Made by a program: the position numbers and the translations under genes. The notes beneath the pieces are model-generated. The model ran no database searches. It saw only the letters and a program-made list of their open reading frames with translations, and was not told the origin of the DNA. A stretch of DNA of 64,000 bases, taken from the NCBI GenBank assembly GCA_021307345.1, contig CP089930.1:1612001-1676000 (forward strand), written 5' to 3'. Below are positions 21,967-32,298 of this stretch, one piece after another. Positions within the stretch are counted from its first letter, which is position 1. Each line of letters starts with the position of its first letter. The stretch is from Escherichia coli (GTDB taxonomy: Bacteria; Pseudomonadota; Gammaproteobacteria; Enterobacterales; Enterobacteriaceae).

Positions 21967-24306
21967 TTACTCATTATCCGGGTTAAGACGACGACGGCTG
22001 ATGATACGCAACAGACGCCACAGTACCCAGGCCAGCAATACCACGCTGATTGCAGCCAGCACCGCCAACAGAATCGGGTGATTAGCCAGTGCATACCACA
22101 AACGTTCGAACCACGGCAGATGACCAACGTAATAGATGTCGCCGACCCGCAAACTGTTAACACCAGATTCACGGATCACCGCGACCGAGCCGAACATGGT
22201 GGCGCGTTTGCCGCTATCGTTCACCGCATCGTTAAGCATTTCGTAACCGCGCGGACTGTCGGCCAGGAGAGCAATCACGCTGCGCTGGTCGTTATACGGT
22301 GACTGGAAGCCAATCACCGCTGCCATCGCGCCAGAAGAGGTCAGCGTTGACTGAGTTTCTGCCGCACGGTCGTTTTCGTCCGGCACAATACCCGGGAATA
22401 GCGTCTGGCGCATTGGCGTTTTCACCCAGCTTTCGGTGGCCTGTACCAGCATGTCAATCTGCTTGTCGTCTTTTAATTTGTCCGGGATTCCGCCGACGAT
22501 CATGATGTCGGCATCTTTCCCCTGAATGGTGCTGCCATCATCGGTCACGGTCAGGTTAATCGCCGGGAAGCCCGTCTGCGCGCCGATAAAGCCAACGGTA
22601 TTCAGTAAGGTTTCCATCTGTGCTTCGTTGGGCGCTTTCGGCATTACGGTGATGGTTTGTGACAGATCCGCCATCCGGCTGAACGGGAAGCCCGCATTGG
22701 CAAACGCGCGCAGATCCGGCATCGGAATGAAGTGGTAATACTTCGAGAAGTCGATAGTGGAGTCGTCGCCAATCACCACATGGTTCTGCACCGGCTGGAA
22801 GGTAATACAGTTATCCACCGATCCGCCCGGCATCGGGTTCATGTACTCAAAGTCGAAGCGCAGCTGGTTGGTCGCCCCCAACTTCAACGCCGGAATAGAG
22901 ACATCCGTTTTGCCGTCCAGCAAACCTTGTAACACAGGAATACGCAGCAGCAGGCGGTTCGCCTCCTGTTTGCTACTCAGGTTGAAGGATTGCAGGAACT
23001 GGTTATTCAGGCTGATATCCATCCGCGAACTGTCTTTCACCGGCGGCATGGTGTAGCGGTAATTAATATCCATATCAATGCCGGTACTGCGCATCAGGTA
23101 GAGATCCGGCGGCAGGTTTAGCGAAACGTTAATCGCTGCTGGCTCAAGACCGCTGGATTGTAACTGTTCTTCATAGGTTTTCAGTTCACCAAAGGTGACC
23201 GGACGATCGGTACGTACCCAGTTCGGCGCATCGTAAGGCTTACGCGGTAGCAGCGGTTTCACTTCATTCACTACCACGCTTTCACCACGGAACAGAATGT
23301 TACCCTGAGCGATACCTTTCGCTGCCTGCAACAGGTCTTTGTCGTCACGACCAAACACCACCAGCAGTTTGACGTAAGGATTCTGCGGATGGTTGATCAT
23401 CTCAATCACCGGGGCTTTTACCGCCGGATGATCGCGCAGGAAGTCCGGGCGTTTGTCGTTAGTCGCAAAAACAATCGCATTGCGATCGGGAAGCTGGTTA
23501 TAGAGTACCGGGAAGTTCTGCCCACGCCAGCCAGAGCGCGAGCCAAACCACGAGGCAACAATGGCGGAAGCCTGTTGCAGCGCAACATCCGGCGCGCCCG
23601 CAAAGACCATCGGCAAGATGTTGGCACGGTTATCGCGTGGGTCAAAGAATGGAATCGGGAAGTGCGACAGGTCATTCTTCACATTCAGTGATTGATACGT
23701 CAGATCCAGTCCGCTACTGCGTCCGACATCCAGCCAGAGCGTTGTGCTGGCAGGGTTTTCGCACACATCCTGATAATGACCGACAAACTCCAGCCGCACG
23801 CGGTTGAAGTCGGTAATAAACAGTGGGTTAATCGGCATTTGCGCCAGCGTCTTTTTACCCAACTGCTCTTTAGTCACTGGCAGCACGCCCATCAGTTCAT
23901 CATTGAGATAAACTTTTAACTGCGACTGAATTGGCAGCAATGACGGCGATGGCGTGTATTCGAGATTGAGCATCGCCTTCGTCACCACTTCGTCGCTGCG
24001 CATACCAAACTCAATGCTACCGTTCGGGTTGATACCTCGCAGCACCATGCTGCCCGGCGGCGGCGCGATTTGCGCAAAGGTCAGCTTCACATCACGCGAA
24101 GAGCCGTTCTGCGCGACGACTGGCGCATCCGCTCCCTGCACGCCCGGCATCACCTGCCCCACCTGCGGATTTTGTTCCGTCTGGGCAGGAACAACTGGCT
24201 CAGCATTGATCAGTGGTTGCGTTGCTGGCGTCGCCTGCGTCATAAAAGAGGGGAATGCGCTCATCCCCATTGCCACTGCACAAATCCAGAATAGTTTTCT
24301 TTTCAT
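21967..24306 (-). CDS. bcsB: Cellulose synthase periplasmic subunit BcsB
   Basis: BcsB (779 aa) guides the cellulose chain through the periplasm and is required for BcsA activity through its C-terminal membrane anchor. A signal peptide (residues 1-25) is followed by alternating carbohydrate-binding and flavodoxin-like domains. A single C-terminal membrane helix (ILLAVLAAISVVLLAWVLW) has a positively charged cytoplasmic tail (RRRLNPDNE). The start is the ATG at 24306 (MKRKLFW); the frame stays open upstream into bcsA, but that part would remove the signal peptide from the N terminus. Only 10 bp separate it from the bcsA stop. Confidence 0.97.
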   Translation of the reverse strand: MKRKLFWICAVAMGMSAFPSFMTQATPATQPLINAEPVVPAQTEQNPQVGQVMPGVQGADAPVVAQNGSSRDVKLTFAQIAPPPGSMVLRGINPNGSIEFGMRSDEVVTKAMLNLEYTPSPSLLPIQSQLKVYLNDELMGVLPVTKEQLGKKTLAQMPINPLFITDFNRVRLEFVGHYQDVCENPASTTLWLDVGRSSGLDLTYQSLNVKNDLSHFPIPFFDPRDNRANILPMVFAGAPDVALQQASAIVASWFGSRSGWRGQNFPVLYNQLPDRNAIVFATNDKRPDFLRDHPAVKAPVIEMINHPQNPYVKLLVVFGRDDKDLLQAAKGIAQGNILFRGESVVVNEVKPLLPRKPYDAPNWVRTDRPVTFGELKTYEEQLQSSGLEPAAINVSLNLPPDLYLMRSTGIDMDINYRYTMPPVKDSSRMDISLNNQFLQSFNLSSKQEANRLLLRIPVLQGLLDGKTDVSIPALKLGATNQLRFDFEYMNPMPGGSVDNCITFQPVQNHVVIGDDSTIDFSKYYHFIPMPDLRAFANAGFPFSRMADLSQTITVMPKAPNEAQMETLLNTVGFIGAQTGFPAINLTVTDDGSTIQGKDADIMIVGGIPDKLKDDKQIDMLVQATESWVKTPMRQTLFPGIVPDENDRAAETQSTLTSSGAMAAVIGFQSPYNDQRSVIALLADSPRGYEMLNDAVNDSGKRATMFGSVAVIRESGVNSLRVGDIYYVGHLPWFERLWYALANHPILLAVLAAISVVLLAWVLWRLLRIISRRRLNPDNE

Positions 24307-24316
24307 CGCGTTATCA

Positions 24317-26935
24317 TCATTGTTGAGCCAAAGCCTGATCCGATGGTTGTACCGTTTCGCTCCGCTCCGGGCGGCGCGGAATGAACGAAACAACCCAGGA
24401 AACCAGAGAAGTCAGCGCACGGAAAATGCCCTTCACTGAAGAAGGTGCAAATTCCGCCAGATGGCGGTAGCCACGGAAGCCGAGCTTCAGAATATCCAGC
24501 AGACTTTCCAGCGGCTTATCTTCCGGGTAGCTGTCCTGCCAGAGCGCCCATGTATCCGCACGGGCAAACGTACACTGCACAAAATCGATATGTTGCTGGG
24601 TGGTGAGCGGCATCAATTGCAGCCCGACTTCGTTACCCATCACGCGTGCCACCTGGGTCGGGAAGACGTATTCCTGTTGACCGCGTTTGAGTAGCAGATT
24701 CACTTTCTGCCCTTCCAGGATCTGCGCCTGACCGTGGATTTTGATCCCCAACCCACCGTCGGAGAAGTCCTGAACGGTGCAGGAGAAAAGGTGACCATCT
24801 TCGCGGGCAATTGCCGCTGGCATCGTCATCTCAACACGATGCGAACGACGAACCTGTTTACTTTCAACCGATACCGCTACCGCGCCACCGAGAATAATCA
24901 GGTTGTAGAACACCCACACCATACTGACGACGACGGTGAGCATTTCGGTTGGCGGACCGTAAAAGTAACGCCAAATGCCAACAGCGACACCAACCAGGTT
25001 GAGCAGTACGAGGAAGATGTACGGTCGCGAGATCACCCAATCGACATACTCTTCCTCCACCAGGCCACCTTTGGCGGTGACGTTAAATTTGCCTTTGTGC
25101 GGGTTAATCAGCGCCACCAGCGTCGGTGGTGCGATATACCATGCCAGCACTGTTTCGTAGATTTCACTCCAGAACGAGTGGCGATATTTGCCCTGAATCT
25201 TCGAGTTAGTCAGGCTGGCGTGGATCATATGCGGCAGCACAAACAGGGCGATCATCAACGCAGGTGCGTAGATGATATAGGCATGAAGCAGCAGGAACGC
25301 CAGCGGCGCAGTCAGGAAGATCAGCCGTGGAATGCCCGACAAGAAATGGAACATGGCGTTGACGTAGCACAGCCGTTGCGCGAACTTCAGCCCTTTACCG
25401 GTGAGCGGGTTATCAAGGCGGAAGATTTGCACCATCCCGCGCGCCCAGCGAATACGCTGACCGATATGCGCCGACAGACTTTCGGTAGCCAGCCCCGCCG
25501 CCTGCGGAATGCGCATATACGCGGAGGTGTAGCCACGACGGTGCAAACGCAAAGAAGTGTGCGCATCTTCGGTTACCGTTTCGACGGCAATACCGCCAAT
25601 CTCATCCAGCGGCTTACGGCGGATCACCGCACAGGAACCGCAGAAGAAGGTGGCATCCCACATATCGTTACCATCCTGCACCAGACCGTAGAACAGCGTG
25701 CCTTCATTCGGCGTTTTACGAAAACGTCCCAGGTTGCGTTCAAACGGGTCTGGCGAGAAGAAGTGGTGCGGCGTCTGCATCATCGCCAGTTGTTTTTCTT
25801 TCAGGAACCAACCCATGGTCATTTGCAGGAACGAGCGCGTTGGCACGTGGTCGCAGTCGAAAATCGACACAAACTCGCCTTTGGCATATTTCAGCGCATT
25901 GTTGATATTGCCCGCTTTCGCATGTTCATGAGTGGTACGGGCGATATATTTCACCCCAACGTTTTGCGCAAACTGGCGAAACTCCTCCCTGCCACCGTCA
26001 TCGAGGATCCAGATGTTCAGCTTGTCTTTCGGCCAGTCGATACCCAGCGAGGCGTAAATCGTATTTTTCACCACGCTGAGATCTTCGTTGTAGGTCGGCA
26101 CAAAAATATCCACCGACGGCCACAGCGACATATCTTTCGGCAGCGGTACGGGCTGACGATTCAGCGGCCATACGACCTGGAAGTAGCCGAGCACCAGCAC
26201 AATCCATGCGTAGGTTTCGGCGAACAACAGAATTAAGCCGCACACCAGACTGACCGGATCATCCCAGTTCAGCGTGGAGGTGTAGCGCCACCAGATATAA
26301 CGGCAAGAGACGGTCAGCGACAGCACAATCAGCATCAGTGCAGAGAAGCGTCCCGGCATTCGCCGTACCATTAATGCCACACCCCACAGCAACATCAGGA
26401 AGATAAACTGCGACAGCGGGTTAAACGGCTGGGTGACGCAAATCAGCGCCAGAATCAGCGAGAATGTCACAATGATGCCAAGAATAAAACGCCGTGCTCC
26501 GGCGCTCAGATGTCCCAGCTCTTTTTTCTCATCAAGATGTTGCGTGTTATGGCTGAAGCGAGCCGGCAATTCATCCATCCATTGATGATAACGCCCACGA
26601 ATATTCTGCAAGCGTGAAAACGACCGCCAGCGCGGTTTCGGCGTTTCTCTGCGCGAAGCACTGACCAGCAACCAGCAGGTCTGAATGACATAGCGCACAG
26701 GATCCAACGGACGCGGGCGCGAGGCGTTGATATGAGGGAACAGGATTTTATGTTGCGCACGAATACGCTGCCAGCGTGGGTGCTCCAGCGGAATAAAAAT
26801 CCAGGCAAGGATCAGCCAGAAACAGCCGAGCGTCGCGCTGAAAGGCGACGCGCCATGACGACGATATTCCCGATAACGCCCGATAAGACGTGCGTTAACC
26901 GGCGGGATAAGCAACCACCGGGTCAGGATACTCAT
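24317..26935 (-). CDS. bcsA: Cellulose synthase catalytic subunit BcsA
   Basis: BcsA polymerises UDP-glucose into beta-1,4-glucan and extrudes it through its own membrane channel. It is 872 aa. The GT2 motifs appear in order: LDDGG (about residue 311), FDCDHVP (about 360), the TED triad (about 455) and QRIRW (about 493). Membrane helices flank this domain. A C-terminal PilZ domain begins with RRSHR (about 693) and includes DFSDGGLG, the c-di-GMP binding pair that relieves gating-loop inhibition. The ATG at 26935 overlaps the bcsQ stop as ATGA, so the two are translationally coupled; an in-frame extension upstream lies inside bcsQ and is rejected. All catalytic residues are present. Confidence 0.98.
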   Translation of the reverse strand: MSILTRWLLIPPVNARLIGRYREYRRHGASPFSATLGCFWLILAWIFIPLEHPRWQRIRAQHKILFPHINASRPRPLDPVRYVIQTCWLLVSASRRETPKPRWRSFSRLQNIRGRYHQWMDELPARFSHNTQHLDEKKELGHLSAGARRFILGIIVTFSLILALICVTQPFNPLSQFIFLMLLWGVALMVRRMPGRFSALMLIVLSLTVSCRYIWWRYTSTLNWDDPVSLVCGLILLFAETYAWIVLVLGYFQVVWPLNRQPVPLPKDMSLWPSVDIFVPTYNEDLSVVKNTIYASLGIDWPKDKLNIWILDDGGREEFRQFAQNVGVKYIARTTHEHAKAGNINNALKYAKGEFVSIFDCDHVPTRSFLQMTMGWFLKEKQLAMMQTPHHFFSPDPFERNLGRFRKTPNEGTLFYGLVQDGNDMWDATFFCGSCAVIRRKPLDEIGGIAVETVTEDAHTSLRLHRRGYTSAYMRIPQAAGLATESLSAHIGQRIRWARGMVQIFRLDNPLTGKGLKFAQRLCYVNAMFHFLSGIPRLIFLTAPLAFLLLHAYIIYAPALMIALFVLPHMIHASLTNSKIQGKYRHSFWSEIYETVLAWYIAPPTLVALINPHKGKFNVTAKGGLVEEEYVDWVISRPYIFLVLLNLVGVAVGIWRYFYGPPTEMLTVVVSMVWVFYNLIILGGAVAVSVESKQVRRSHRVEMTMPAAIAREDGHLFSCTVQDFSDGGLGIKIHGQAQILEGQKVNLLLKRGQQEYVFPTQVARVMGNEVGLQLMPLTTQQHIDFVQCTFARADTWALWQDSYPEDKPLESLLDILKLGFRGYRHLAEFAPSSVKGIFRALTSLVSWVVSFIPRRPERSETVQPSDQALAQQ

Positions 26936-27684
26936 GATGCGCTCCCGACTGGCGTTTTCAGCCCGGAATAGTTCAACAGACACCAGTTCGCCAGCGTCAG
27001 AATTTCTTCTGCCGCCAACGCATCGCTACGGTATTCGCCCAACGGTTGTTTTGCCGCCAGACATTCAGCCATCGCTTCATCACGATGGATCAACATTGGC
27101 AACAAGCGCCGCTGGCTTTGCAACCATAGCTGGTAAATATCGTCCTGAACCTGGCTGCCGACACGAAAATCATTAATCAAAATATGCGCGCCAGCGGGCA
27201 GTGCCTGCTGATGCAGCCGAATATGACAGTTGGCATCCACGTTGACGATCGCCAGGGTGTGATCGCACAGACTCATGATTTGATGCGTTATCTGCGAGGC
27301 GTCGCGTGGTAAATCGATCAAAATCCATTGATAACGTCCGCTGGTCTTTAGTTGCTGAATACCAGTGCAAATCTCGCCCAGCCGTGTTTGCCAGTGCTGG
27401 GGATTCTCGTGTTCTTCGAGAGTCAGTTGACCAAAGGGCAGCAGATCGAGCTGTGAGGTATAGCGTAGCCCGGCATCACGCCAATCCTGGCCATCCAGCA
27501 TGGCTCTTGCCCAGCCCTGGCGGTGAGAAAAATCAACGTTGAATGACAGGCGCAGCAAATTGTCCGGGCAGGCATCCACCAGCAGGACATTTTCTCCCAA
27601 CATTTGCAATGACCAGCCTAACGCGGCGGTAATCGTTGTCGTCCCCACGCCACCCCGCATCCCCTGCAATCCCAGAACGGCCAT
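26932..27684 (-). CDS. bcsQ: Cellulose biosynthesis ATPase BcsQ, intact allele
   Basis: BcsQ is a 250-aa MinD/ParA-like (SIMIBI) ATPase that places the cellulose secretion complex at the pole and pairs with BcsR and BcsE. The P-loop region reads GMRGGVGTTTITAALG (residues 8-23); it is deviant because the usual Lys residues are replaced, as is typical of BcsQ. Codon 6 is TTG (Leu). In K-12 MG1655 this codon is a stop (TAG), which silences cellulose there. The frame here is open throughout, so this strain should make the full protein. The stop overlaps the bcsA start, and bcsR lies 11 bp upstream. Confidence 0.95.
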   Translation of the reverse strand: MAVLGLQGMRGGVGTTTITAALGWSLQMLGENVLLVDACPDNLLRLSFNVDFSHRQGWARAMLDGQDWRDAGLRYTSQLDLLPFGQLTLEEHENPQHWQTRLGEICTGIQQLKTSGRYQWILIDLPRDASQITHQIMSLCDHTLAIVNVDANCHIRLHQQALPAGAHILINDFRVGSQVQDDIYQLWLQSQRRLLPMLIHRDEAMAECLAAKQPLGEYRSDALAAEEILTLANWCLLNYSGLKTPVGSAS

Positions 27685-27695
27685 TCACCACACCC

Positions 27696-27884
27696 CTACT
27701 TTTTTTGCGCAAACTCAGCCAATAACGGCCAACGTTTTAATGCCGCAGCCAACTGTTCTCGTTGGGAAATATCGGCATAATCAATATCAGGCAGTGAAAA
27801 AGCCTGTTTTAACGCCAAAATATCATTCTGGAAGATATAGCCTATCGCGGGATCAGGCAGAATATCGGGTTCGTTGTTATTCAT
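27696..27884 (-). CDS. bcsR: Cellulose biosynthesis protein BcsR
   Basis: This 62-aa protein is the first gene of bcsRQABZC. BcsR stabilises BcsQ and helps recruit BcsE to the synthase at the inner membrane. It has no signal or membrane helix. The central stretch DPAIGYIFQNDILALKQAFS is typical of the family. The start MNNNEPD is separated by 258 bp from the divergent bcsE, so the shared spacer carries both operon promoters. Confidence 0.94.
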   Translation of the reverse strand: MNNNEPDILPDPAIGYIFQNDILALKQAFSLPDIDYADISQREQLAAALKRWPLLAEFAQKK

Positions 27885-28142
27885 TATGGTTGATCCCTAT
27901 GAAATAAACATATTACACAGTAAGACAATTTCGCCGCTTTATTGCTAACGGCAGCACAGAAACCCGCTCATTTTTTGACTTTCCGTTACGCAACAGAAAA
28001 ACTAAAAAACGAAAAGGCTGATATCACAAGGTTTCTGGCCTGTTAAATTGATTCACATGCTAAATCTGATAAGTTTTAATTTCAATGGTAGGTTTATTTC
28101 TTAGCTTTCGCTAGTAAACTGATAATCAGACAAAATGGCGAC
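27885..28142. promoter_or_regulatory. Divergent promoter region of the two bcs operons
   Basis: This is an AT-rich 258-bp spacer between bcsR and bcsE. No single element stands out strongly enough to name, but both operons must start here. I saw no repeat or small ORF. Confidence 0.6.
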
Positions 28143-29714
28143 TTGAGGGACACTGTGGATCCCGTATTCTCTATCGGTATCTCATCCTTGTGGGATGAGC
28201 TGCGACATATGCCAGCAGGCGGCGTCTGGTGGTTTAACGTCGATCGTCAAGAAGATGCTATTAGCCTGGTGAATCAAACGATGGCTTCTCAAGCTGAAAC
28301 CGCGCAAGTCGCGGTCATTAGCATGGATAGCGATCCCGAGAAAATTTTCAAATTAGATGATTCTCAAGGACCAGAAAAAATAAAATTATTTTCAATGCTA
28401 AATCATGAAAAAGGTCTATACTATTTGCCCCGTGATTTACAATGTTCAGTTGTTCCCAATAATTACCTGTTCATTCTTGTTTGCGCAAATAACGCATGGC
28501 AAAACATTTCTGCCGAGCGCCTTCGCCTATGGCTGGAAAAAATGAATAAATGGTGCAGGCTAAACCATTGTTCACTGCTGGTAATTAATCCCGGAAATAA
28601 TAACGATAAACAATTTTCATTGTTACTGGAGGAGTATCGTTCGCTTTTTGGACTTGCCAGTTTGCGTTTTCAGGGCGATCAGCATCTGCTGGATATCGCT
28701 TTTTGGTGTAACGAAAAAGGCGTCAGCGCCCGTCAGCAACTGACCGTCCAGCACCAAAATGGCGTCTGGGCGTTAGTTCAGCGCGAAGAGGCGGAGATCC
28801 AACCACGCAGCGATGAAAAGCGTATTCTCAGTAATATTGCCGTACTGGAAGGCGCGCCACCGCTATCGGAACACTGGAAGCTATTCGACAATAACGAAAC
28901 GCTGTTCAATGAAGCACGTACCTCTCAGGCCGCGACGGTCGTGTTCTCTTTGCAGCAAAATGGGCAAATTGAACCGCTGGCCCGCAGTATTCATACATTG
29001 CGTCGCCAGCGTGGTAGCGCGTTGAAAATCCTCGTGCGGGAAAATATTGCCAGCCTGCGCGCCACCGACGAACGTTTACTGTTGGCCTGCGGCGCAAATA
29101 TGGTTATTCCATGGAACGCCCCGCTCTCTCGCTGTCTGACAATGATTGAAAGCGTGCAGGGACAGAAGTTCAGCCGCTATGTACCGGAAGATATCACCAC
29201 GCTGTTGTCGATGACTCAGCCGATTAAACTGCGGGGGTTCCAGAAGTGGGATGTATTCTGTGACGCGGTCAATAATATGATGAATAACACCCTGTTACCC
29301 GCTCACGGCAAAGGCGTTCTGGTGGCTCTGCGCCCGGTGCCTGGCATTCGCGTTGAACAAGCTCTGACGCTGTGTCGCCCTAACCGTACCGGCGATATTA
29401 TGACGATTGGCGGCAATCGACTGGTGCTGTTCCTCTCTTTCTGCCGGATTAACGATCTGGATACCGCATTGAATCATATCTTCCCACTACCTACTGGCGA
29501 CATTTTCTCTAACCGCATGGTCTGGTTTGAAGATGACCAAATCAGCGCCGAGCTGGTGCAAATGCGTTTACTCGCCCCGGAACAATGGGGGATGCCGCTG
29601 CCTTTAACGCAGGGTTCCACGCCAGTCATCAATGCCGAACACGATGGTCGCAACTGGCGACGCATACCTGAACCACTGCGATTATTGGATGATGCTGTGG
29701 AGCGTTCATCATGA
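28143..29714 (+). CDS. bcsE: c-di-GMP-binding cellulose regulator BcsE
   Basis: BcsE (523 aa) is a cytosolic c-di-GMP receptor that docks on the BcsQ/BcsR/BcsF complex and boosts cellulose output. The GIL (GGDEF I-site-like) domain has its RTGD motif at residues 415-418 ([13 protein letters not shown]). The N-terminal half is a degenerate receiver/NTPase-like region. The start used is a TTG at 28143 (MRDTVDP in the mature reading); a GTG at 28155 is an in-frame alternative. A rare start codon fits low expression. It begins the operon bcsEFG and overlaps bcsF as ATGA. Confidence 0.94.
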   Translation: MRDTVDPVFSIGISSLWDELRHMPAGGVWWFNVDRQEDAISLVNQTMASQAETAQVAVISMDSDPEKIFKLDDSQGPEKIKLFSMLNHEKGLYYLPRDLQCSVVPNNYLFILVCANNAWQNISAERLRLWLEKMNKWCRLNHCSLLVINPGNNNDKQFSLLLEEYRSLFGLASLRFQGDQHLLDIAFWCNEKGVSARQQLTVQHQNGVWALVQREEAEIQPRSDEKRILSNIAVLEGAPPLSEHWKLFDNNETLFNEARTSQAATVVFSLQQNGQIEPLARSIHTLRRQRGSALKILVRENIASLRATDERLLLACGANMVIPWNAPLSRCLTMIESVQGQKFSRYVPEDITTLLSMTQPIKLRGFQKWDVFCDAVNNMMNNTLLPAHGKGVLVALRPVPGIRVEQALTLCRPNRTGDIMTIGGNRLVLFLSFCRINDLDTALNHIFPLPTGDIFSNRMVWFEDDQISAELVQMRLLAPEQWGMPLPLTQGSTPVINAEHDGRNWRRIPEPLRLLDDAVERSS

Positions 29715-29902
29715 TGACCATCAGCGATATCGTTGAAATTATTATCGTTTGCGCACTGATATTTTTCCCGCTGGGCTATCTGGCGCGGCATTCTCTACGG
29801 CGTATTCGTGACACTTTGCGTTTGTTATTTGCTAAACCTCGTTATGTAAAACCGGCCGGTACATTACGCCGTGCGGAAAAAGCCAGGGCAACCAAAAAAT
29901 GA
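29711..29902 (+). CDS. bcsF: Inner-membrane peptide BcsF
   Basis: This 63-aa protein has one membrane helix (about residues 5-24, [19 protein letters not shown]) and a basic cytoplasmic tail. BcsF recruits BcsE to the membrane and cooperates with BcsG in phosphoethanolamine addition to cellulose. It overlaps bcsE by 4 bp at its start and bcsG by 4 bp at its end, so the three are translationally coupled. Confidence 0.94.
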   Translation: MMTISDIVEIIIVCALIFFPLGYLARHSLRRIRDTLRLLFAKPRYVKPAGTLRRAEKARATKK

Positions 29903-31578
29903 CTCAATTTACCCAAAACACCGCTATGCCTTCTTCCCTCTGGCAATACTGGCGCGGCCTTTCTGGCTGGAACTTCTATTTTCTGGTCAAGTTTGGCCTG
30001 TTATGGGCGGGATATCTTAACTTCCATCCGCTGCTTAACCTGGTGTTTGCCGCGTTTCTGCTAATGCCTATTCCGCGCTATAGCCTGCACCGTCTACGCC
30101 ACTGGATAGCCCTGCCAATCGGTTTTGCATTGTTCTGGCATGACACCTGGCTACCAGGCCCGGAAAGCATCATGAGTCAGGGTTCGCAAGTGGCTGGTTT
30201 CAGTAGCGATTATTTAATCGACCTCGTTACTCGCTTTATTAACTGGCAGATGATCGGAGCCATTTTTGTATTGTTAGTGGCGTGGTTGTTCCTGTCACAA
30301 TGGATTCGTATCACCATATTTGTCGTCGCTATTCTGGTATGGCTGAACGTACTTACGCTGGCTGGACCAAGTTTCTCCCTGTGGCCTGCCGGTCAACCGA
30401 CCACGACGGTGACAACGACGGGCGGTAATGCAGCGGCAACGGTCGCAGCCGCAGGCGGTACGCCGGTGGTGGGTGATATGCCTGCGCAAACCGCGCCGCC
30501 GACAACCGCGAATCTTAATGCATGGCTGAATAATTTCTATAACGCCGAAGCGAAACGTAAATCGACCTTCCCATCCGCGCTTCCGGCAGATGCACAGCCA
30601 TTTGAATTGCTGGTCATCAACATCTGCTCACTCTCCTGGTCGGACATTGAAGCTGCCGGGTTAATGTCGCATCCGTTATGGTCGCATTTCGATATTGAGT
30701 TCAAGAATTTCAACTCTGCGACCTCATACAGCGGCCCGGCGGCGATTCGTCTGCTGCGCGCCAGCTGTGGTCAGACTTCGCACACCAATCTGTACCAACC
30801 AGCCAATAATGACTGCTATCTGTTCGATAACTTGTCAAAACTGGGCTTTACCCAGCATCTGATGATGGGGCATAACGGTCAATTCGGCGGCTTCCTGAAA
30901 GAAGTGCGCGAAAATGGCGGTATGCAGACAGAATTGATGGATCAAACGAATCTGCCGGTTATTTTGCTGGGCTTTGATGGTTCGCCGGTTTATGACGATA
31001 CCGCCGTACTTAACCGCTGGCTGGACGTTACTGAAAAAGATAAAAACAGCCGTAGTGCCACGTTCTACAACACGCTTCCACTGCACGATGGCAACCATTA
31101 TCCGGGCGTCAGCAAAACAGCGGATTACAAAGCGCGGGCGCAGAAGTTCTTTGATGAACTGGACGCATTCTTTACTGAACTGGAGAAATCGGGTCGTAAA
31201 GTGATGGTGGTAGTGGTGCCAGAACACGGCGGCGCGCTGAAGGGCGACAGAATGCAGGTATCTGGCTTACGTGATATCCCTAGCCCGTCTATCACAGACG
31301 TCCCCGTTGGCGTGAAATTCTTCGGTATGAAGGCACCACACCAGGGGGCACCGATTGTCATCGACCAACCAAGCAGTTTCCTGGCAATTTCTGATCTGGT
31401 GGTTCGCGTTCTCGACGGTAAAATTTTCACCGAAGACAATGTTGACTGGAAAAAACTCACCAGCGGATTGCCACAAACAGCACCGGTATCCGAGAACTCA
31501 AACGCGGTGGTGATTCAATATCAGGATAAACCGTACGTTCGCCTGAACGGTGGCGATTGGGTGCCATACCCGCAATAA
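29899..31578 (+). CDS. bcsG: Cellulose phosphoethanolamine transferase BcsG
   Basis: BcsG (559 aa) transfers phosphoethanolamine from phosphatidylethanolamine to cellulose glucose residues in the periplasm. Four or five N-terminal membrane helices occupy residues 20-165, followed by a low-complexity Thr/Ala/Gly linker (about 166-205) and an alkaline-phosphatase-fold domain. The nucleophile S278 is in [11 protein letters not shown], a zinc ligand C243 is in NICSLSW, and a further metal motif is [11 protein letters not shown]. All key residues are present. The start overlaps bcsF. The first LDR repeat begins two bases after its stop, and the ldr terminator stem there may also terminate bcsG. 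Confidence 0.97.
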   Translation: MTQFTQNTAMPSSLWQYWRGLSGWNFYFLVKFGLLWAGYLNFHPLLNLVFAAFLLMPIPRYSLHRLRHWIALPIGFALFWHDTWLPGPESIMSQGSQVAGFSSDYLIDLVTRFINWQMIGAIFVLLVAWLFLSQWIRITIFVVAILVWLNVLTLAGPSFSLWPAGQPTTTVTTTGGNAAATVAAAGGTPVVGDMPAQTAPPTTANLNAWLNNFYNAEAKRKSTFPSALPADAQPFELLVINICSLSWSDIEAAGLMSHPLWSHFDIEFKNFNSATSYSGPAAIRLLRASCGQTSHTNLYQPANNDCYLFDNLSKLGFTQHLMMGHNGQFGGFLKEVRENGGMQTELMDQTNLPVILLGFDGSPVYDDTAVLNRWLDVTEKDKNSRSATFYNTLPLHDGNHYPGVSKTADYKARAQKFFDELDAFFTELEKSGRKVMVVVVPEHGGALKGDRMQVSGLRDIPSPSITDVPVGVKFFGMKAPHQGAPIVIDQPSSFLAISDLVVRVLDGKIFTEDNVDWKKLTSGLPQTAPVSENSNAVVIQYQDKPYVRLNGGDWVPYPQ

Positions 31579-31585
31579 ACACGAA

Positions 31586-31618
31586 AAAGGCCGCAGAGTT
31601 TCACCCCTGCGGCCTGGT
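31586..31618. terminator. Terminator stem at the end of ldr copy 1 / bcsG
   Basis: GGCCGCAG (31589-31596) pairs with CTGCGGCC (31607-31614). On the minus strand a T-run follows, giving an ideal ldr terminator. The same stem recurs at each repeat, near 32070, 32551 and 33032. Confidence 0.8.
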
Positions 31619-31663
31619 TCGGGCGCAAATTGCCATTACGGCAGCCGACACCCGCACGGCACG

Positions 31664-31771
31664 TTACTTCCGCTTATTCAGCCAGCTCACGATCAGGCTG
31701 GCGAGAATGCCAGCAATGACCGGAGCCGCTAAATCGTGCCAGAAGGCCATGCCTAACTGCGCGAACGTCAT
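31664..31771 (-). CDS. ldrD: Small toxic peptide LdrD-type, copy 1
   Basis: This 35-aa hydrophobic peptide reads MTFAQLGMAFWHDLAAPV near its N terminus and ends WLNKRK, matching the Ldr type I toxin family (inner-membrane, causes nucleoid condensation when over-produced). AGGCGG precedes the ATG. An antisense Rdl RNA is encoded opposite its mRNA leader. The near-identical paralogues that follow mean the locus can produce several toxins. Confidence 0.9.
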   Translation of the reverse strand: MTFAQLGMAFWHDLAAPVIAGILASLIVSWLNKRK

Positions 31772-31818
31772 ATAGCCGCCTGTGTTGTAATGACAACGTT
31801 TCGCGGCTATTCTTGAGT

Positions 31819-31884
31819 TGTTTGGGTTCAAGATTAGCCCCCGTCATATTGTCAGGTGTATACCTGCAACGTGCGGGGGTTTTC
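31819..31884 (+). ncRNA. rdlD: Rdl antisense RNA, copy 1
   Basis: This lies opposite the ldr mRNA leader and ends in a strong hairpin AGCCCCCG...GCGGGGG followed by TTTTCT, the known Rdl terminator. The 5' end is estimated from the 66-nt length reported for RdlD. It prevents Ldr translation. Confidence 0.65.
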
Positions 31885-32144
31885 TCTCTCCAGCAACCAA
31901 TGCCACCAGGGATAAAGCCCCCGCAACATTGCGCCTCACCGGACTCTTCCGGCTTGCCGCTGATTCTACGACTGTTTTTCTGCTTCGAAATCCATCACTT
32001 CTTCACTCTGTGCAGTGCGTTCCGCAGAATATTACCGGCTTACAGCCGTTGCATTTTTCTTACGAAAAAGGCCGCAGAGTTTTAGCCCTGCGGCCTGTTC
32101 CGGGCGCAAATTGCCATTACGGCAGCCGACGCCCGCATGGCATG

Positions 32145-32252
32145 TTACTTCCGCTTATTCAGCCAGCCCACGATCAGACTGGCGAGAATGCCAGCAATGA
32201 CCGGAGCCGCTAAATCGTGCCAGAAGGCCATGCCTAACTGCGCGAACGTCAT
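32145..32252 (-). CDS. ldrD: Small toxic peptide LdrD-type, copy 2
   Basis: This 35-aa paralogue differs from copy 1 by one residue (LIVGWLNKRK instead of LIVSWLNKRK). It has the same ribosome site, leader and terminator arrangement. It is intact, so it is presumed functional. Confidence 0.88.
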   Translation of the reverse strand: MTFAQLGMAFWHDLAAPVIAGILASLIVGWLNKRK

Positions 32253-32298
32253 ATAGCCGCCTGTGTTGTAATGACAACGTTTCGCGGCTATTCTTGAA

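Noticed and set aside
24734-26236. A 500-aa open frame antisense to bcsA
   Set aside because: It lies wholly within bcsA on the opposite strand, with no family features and basic, His/Arg-rich composition typical of a shadow of a high-GC gene.
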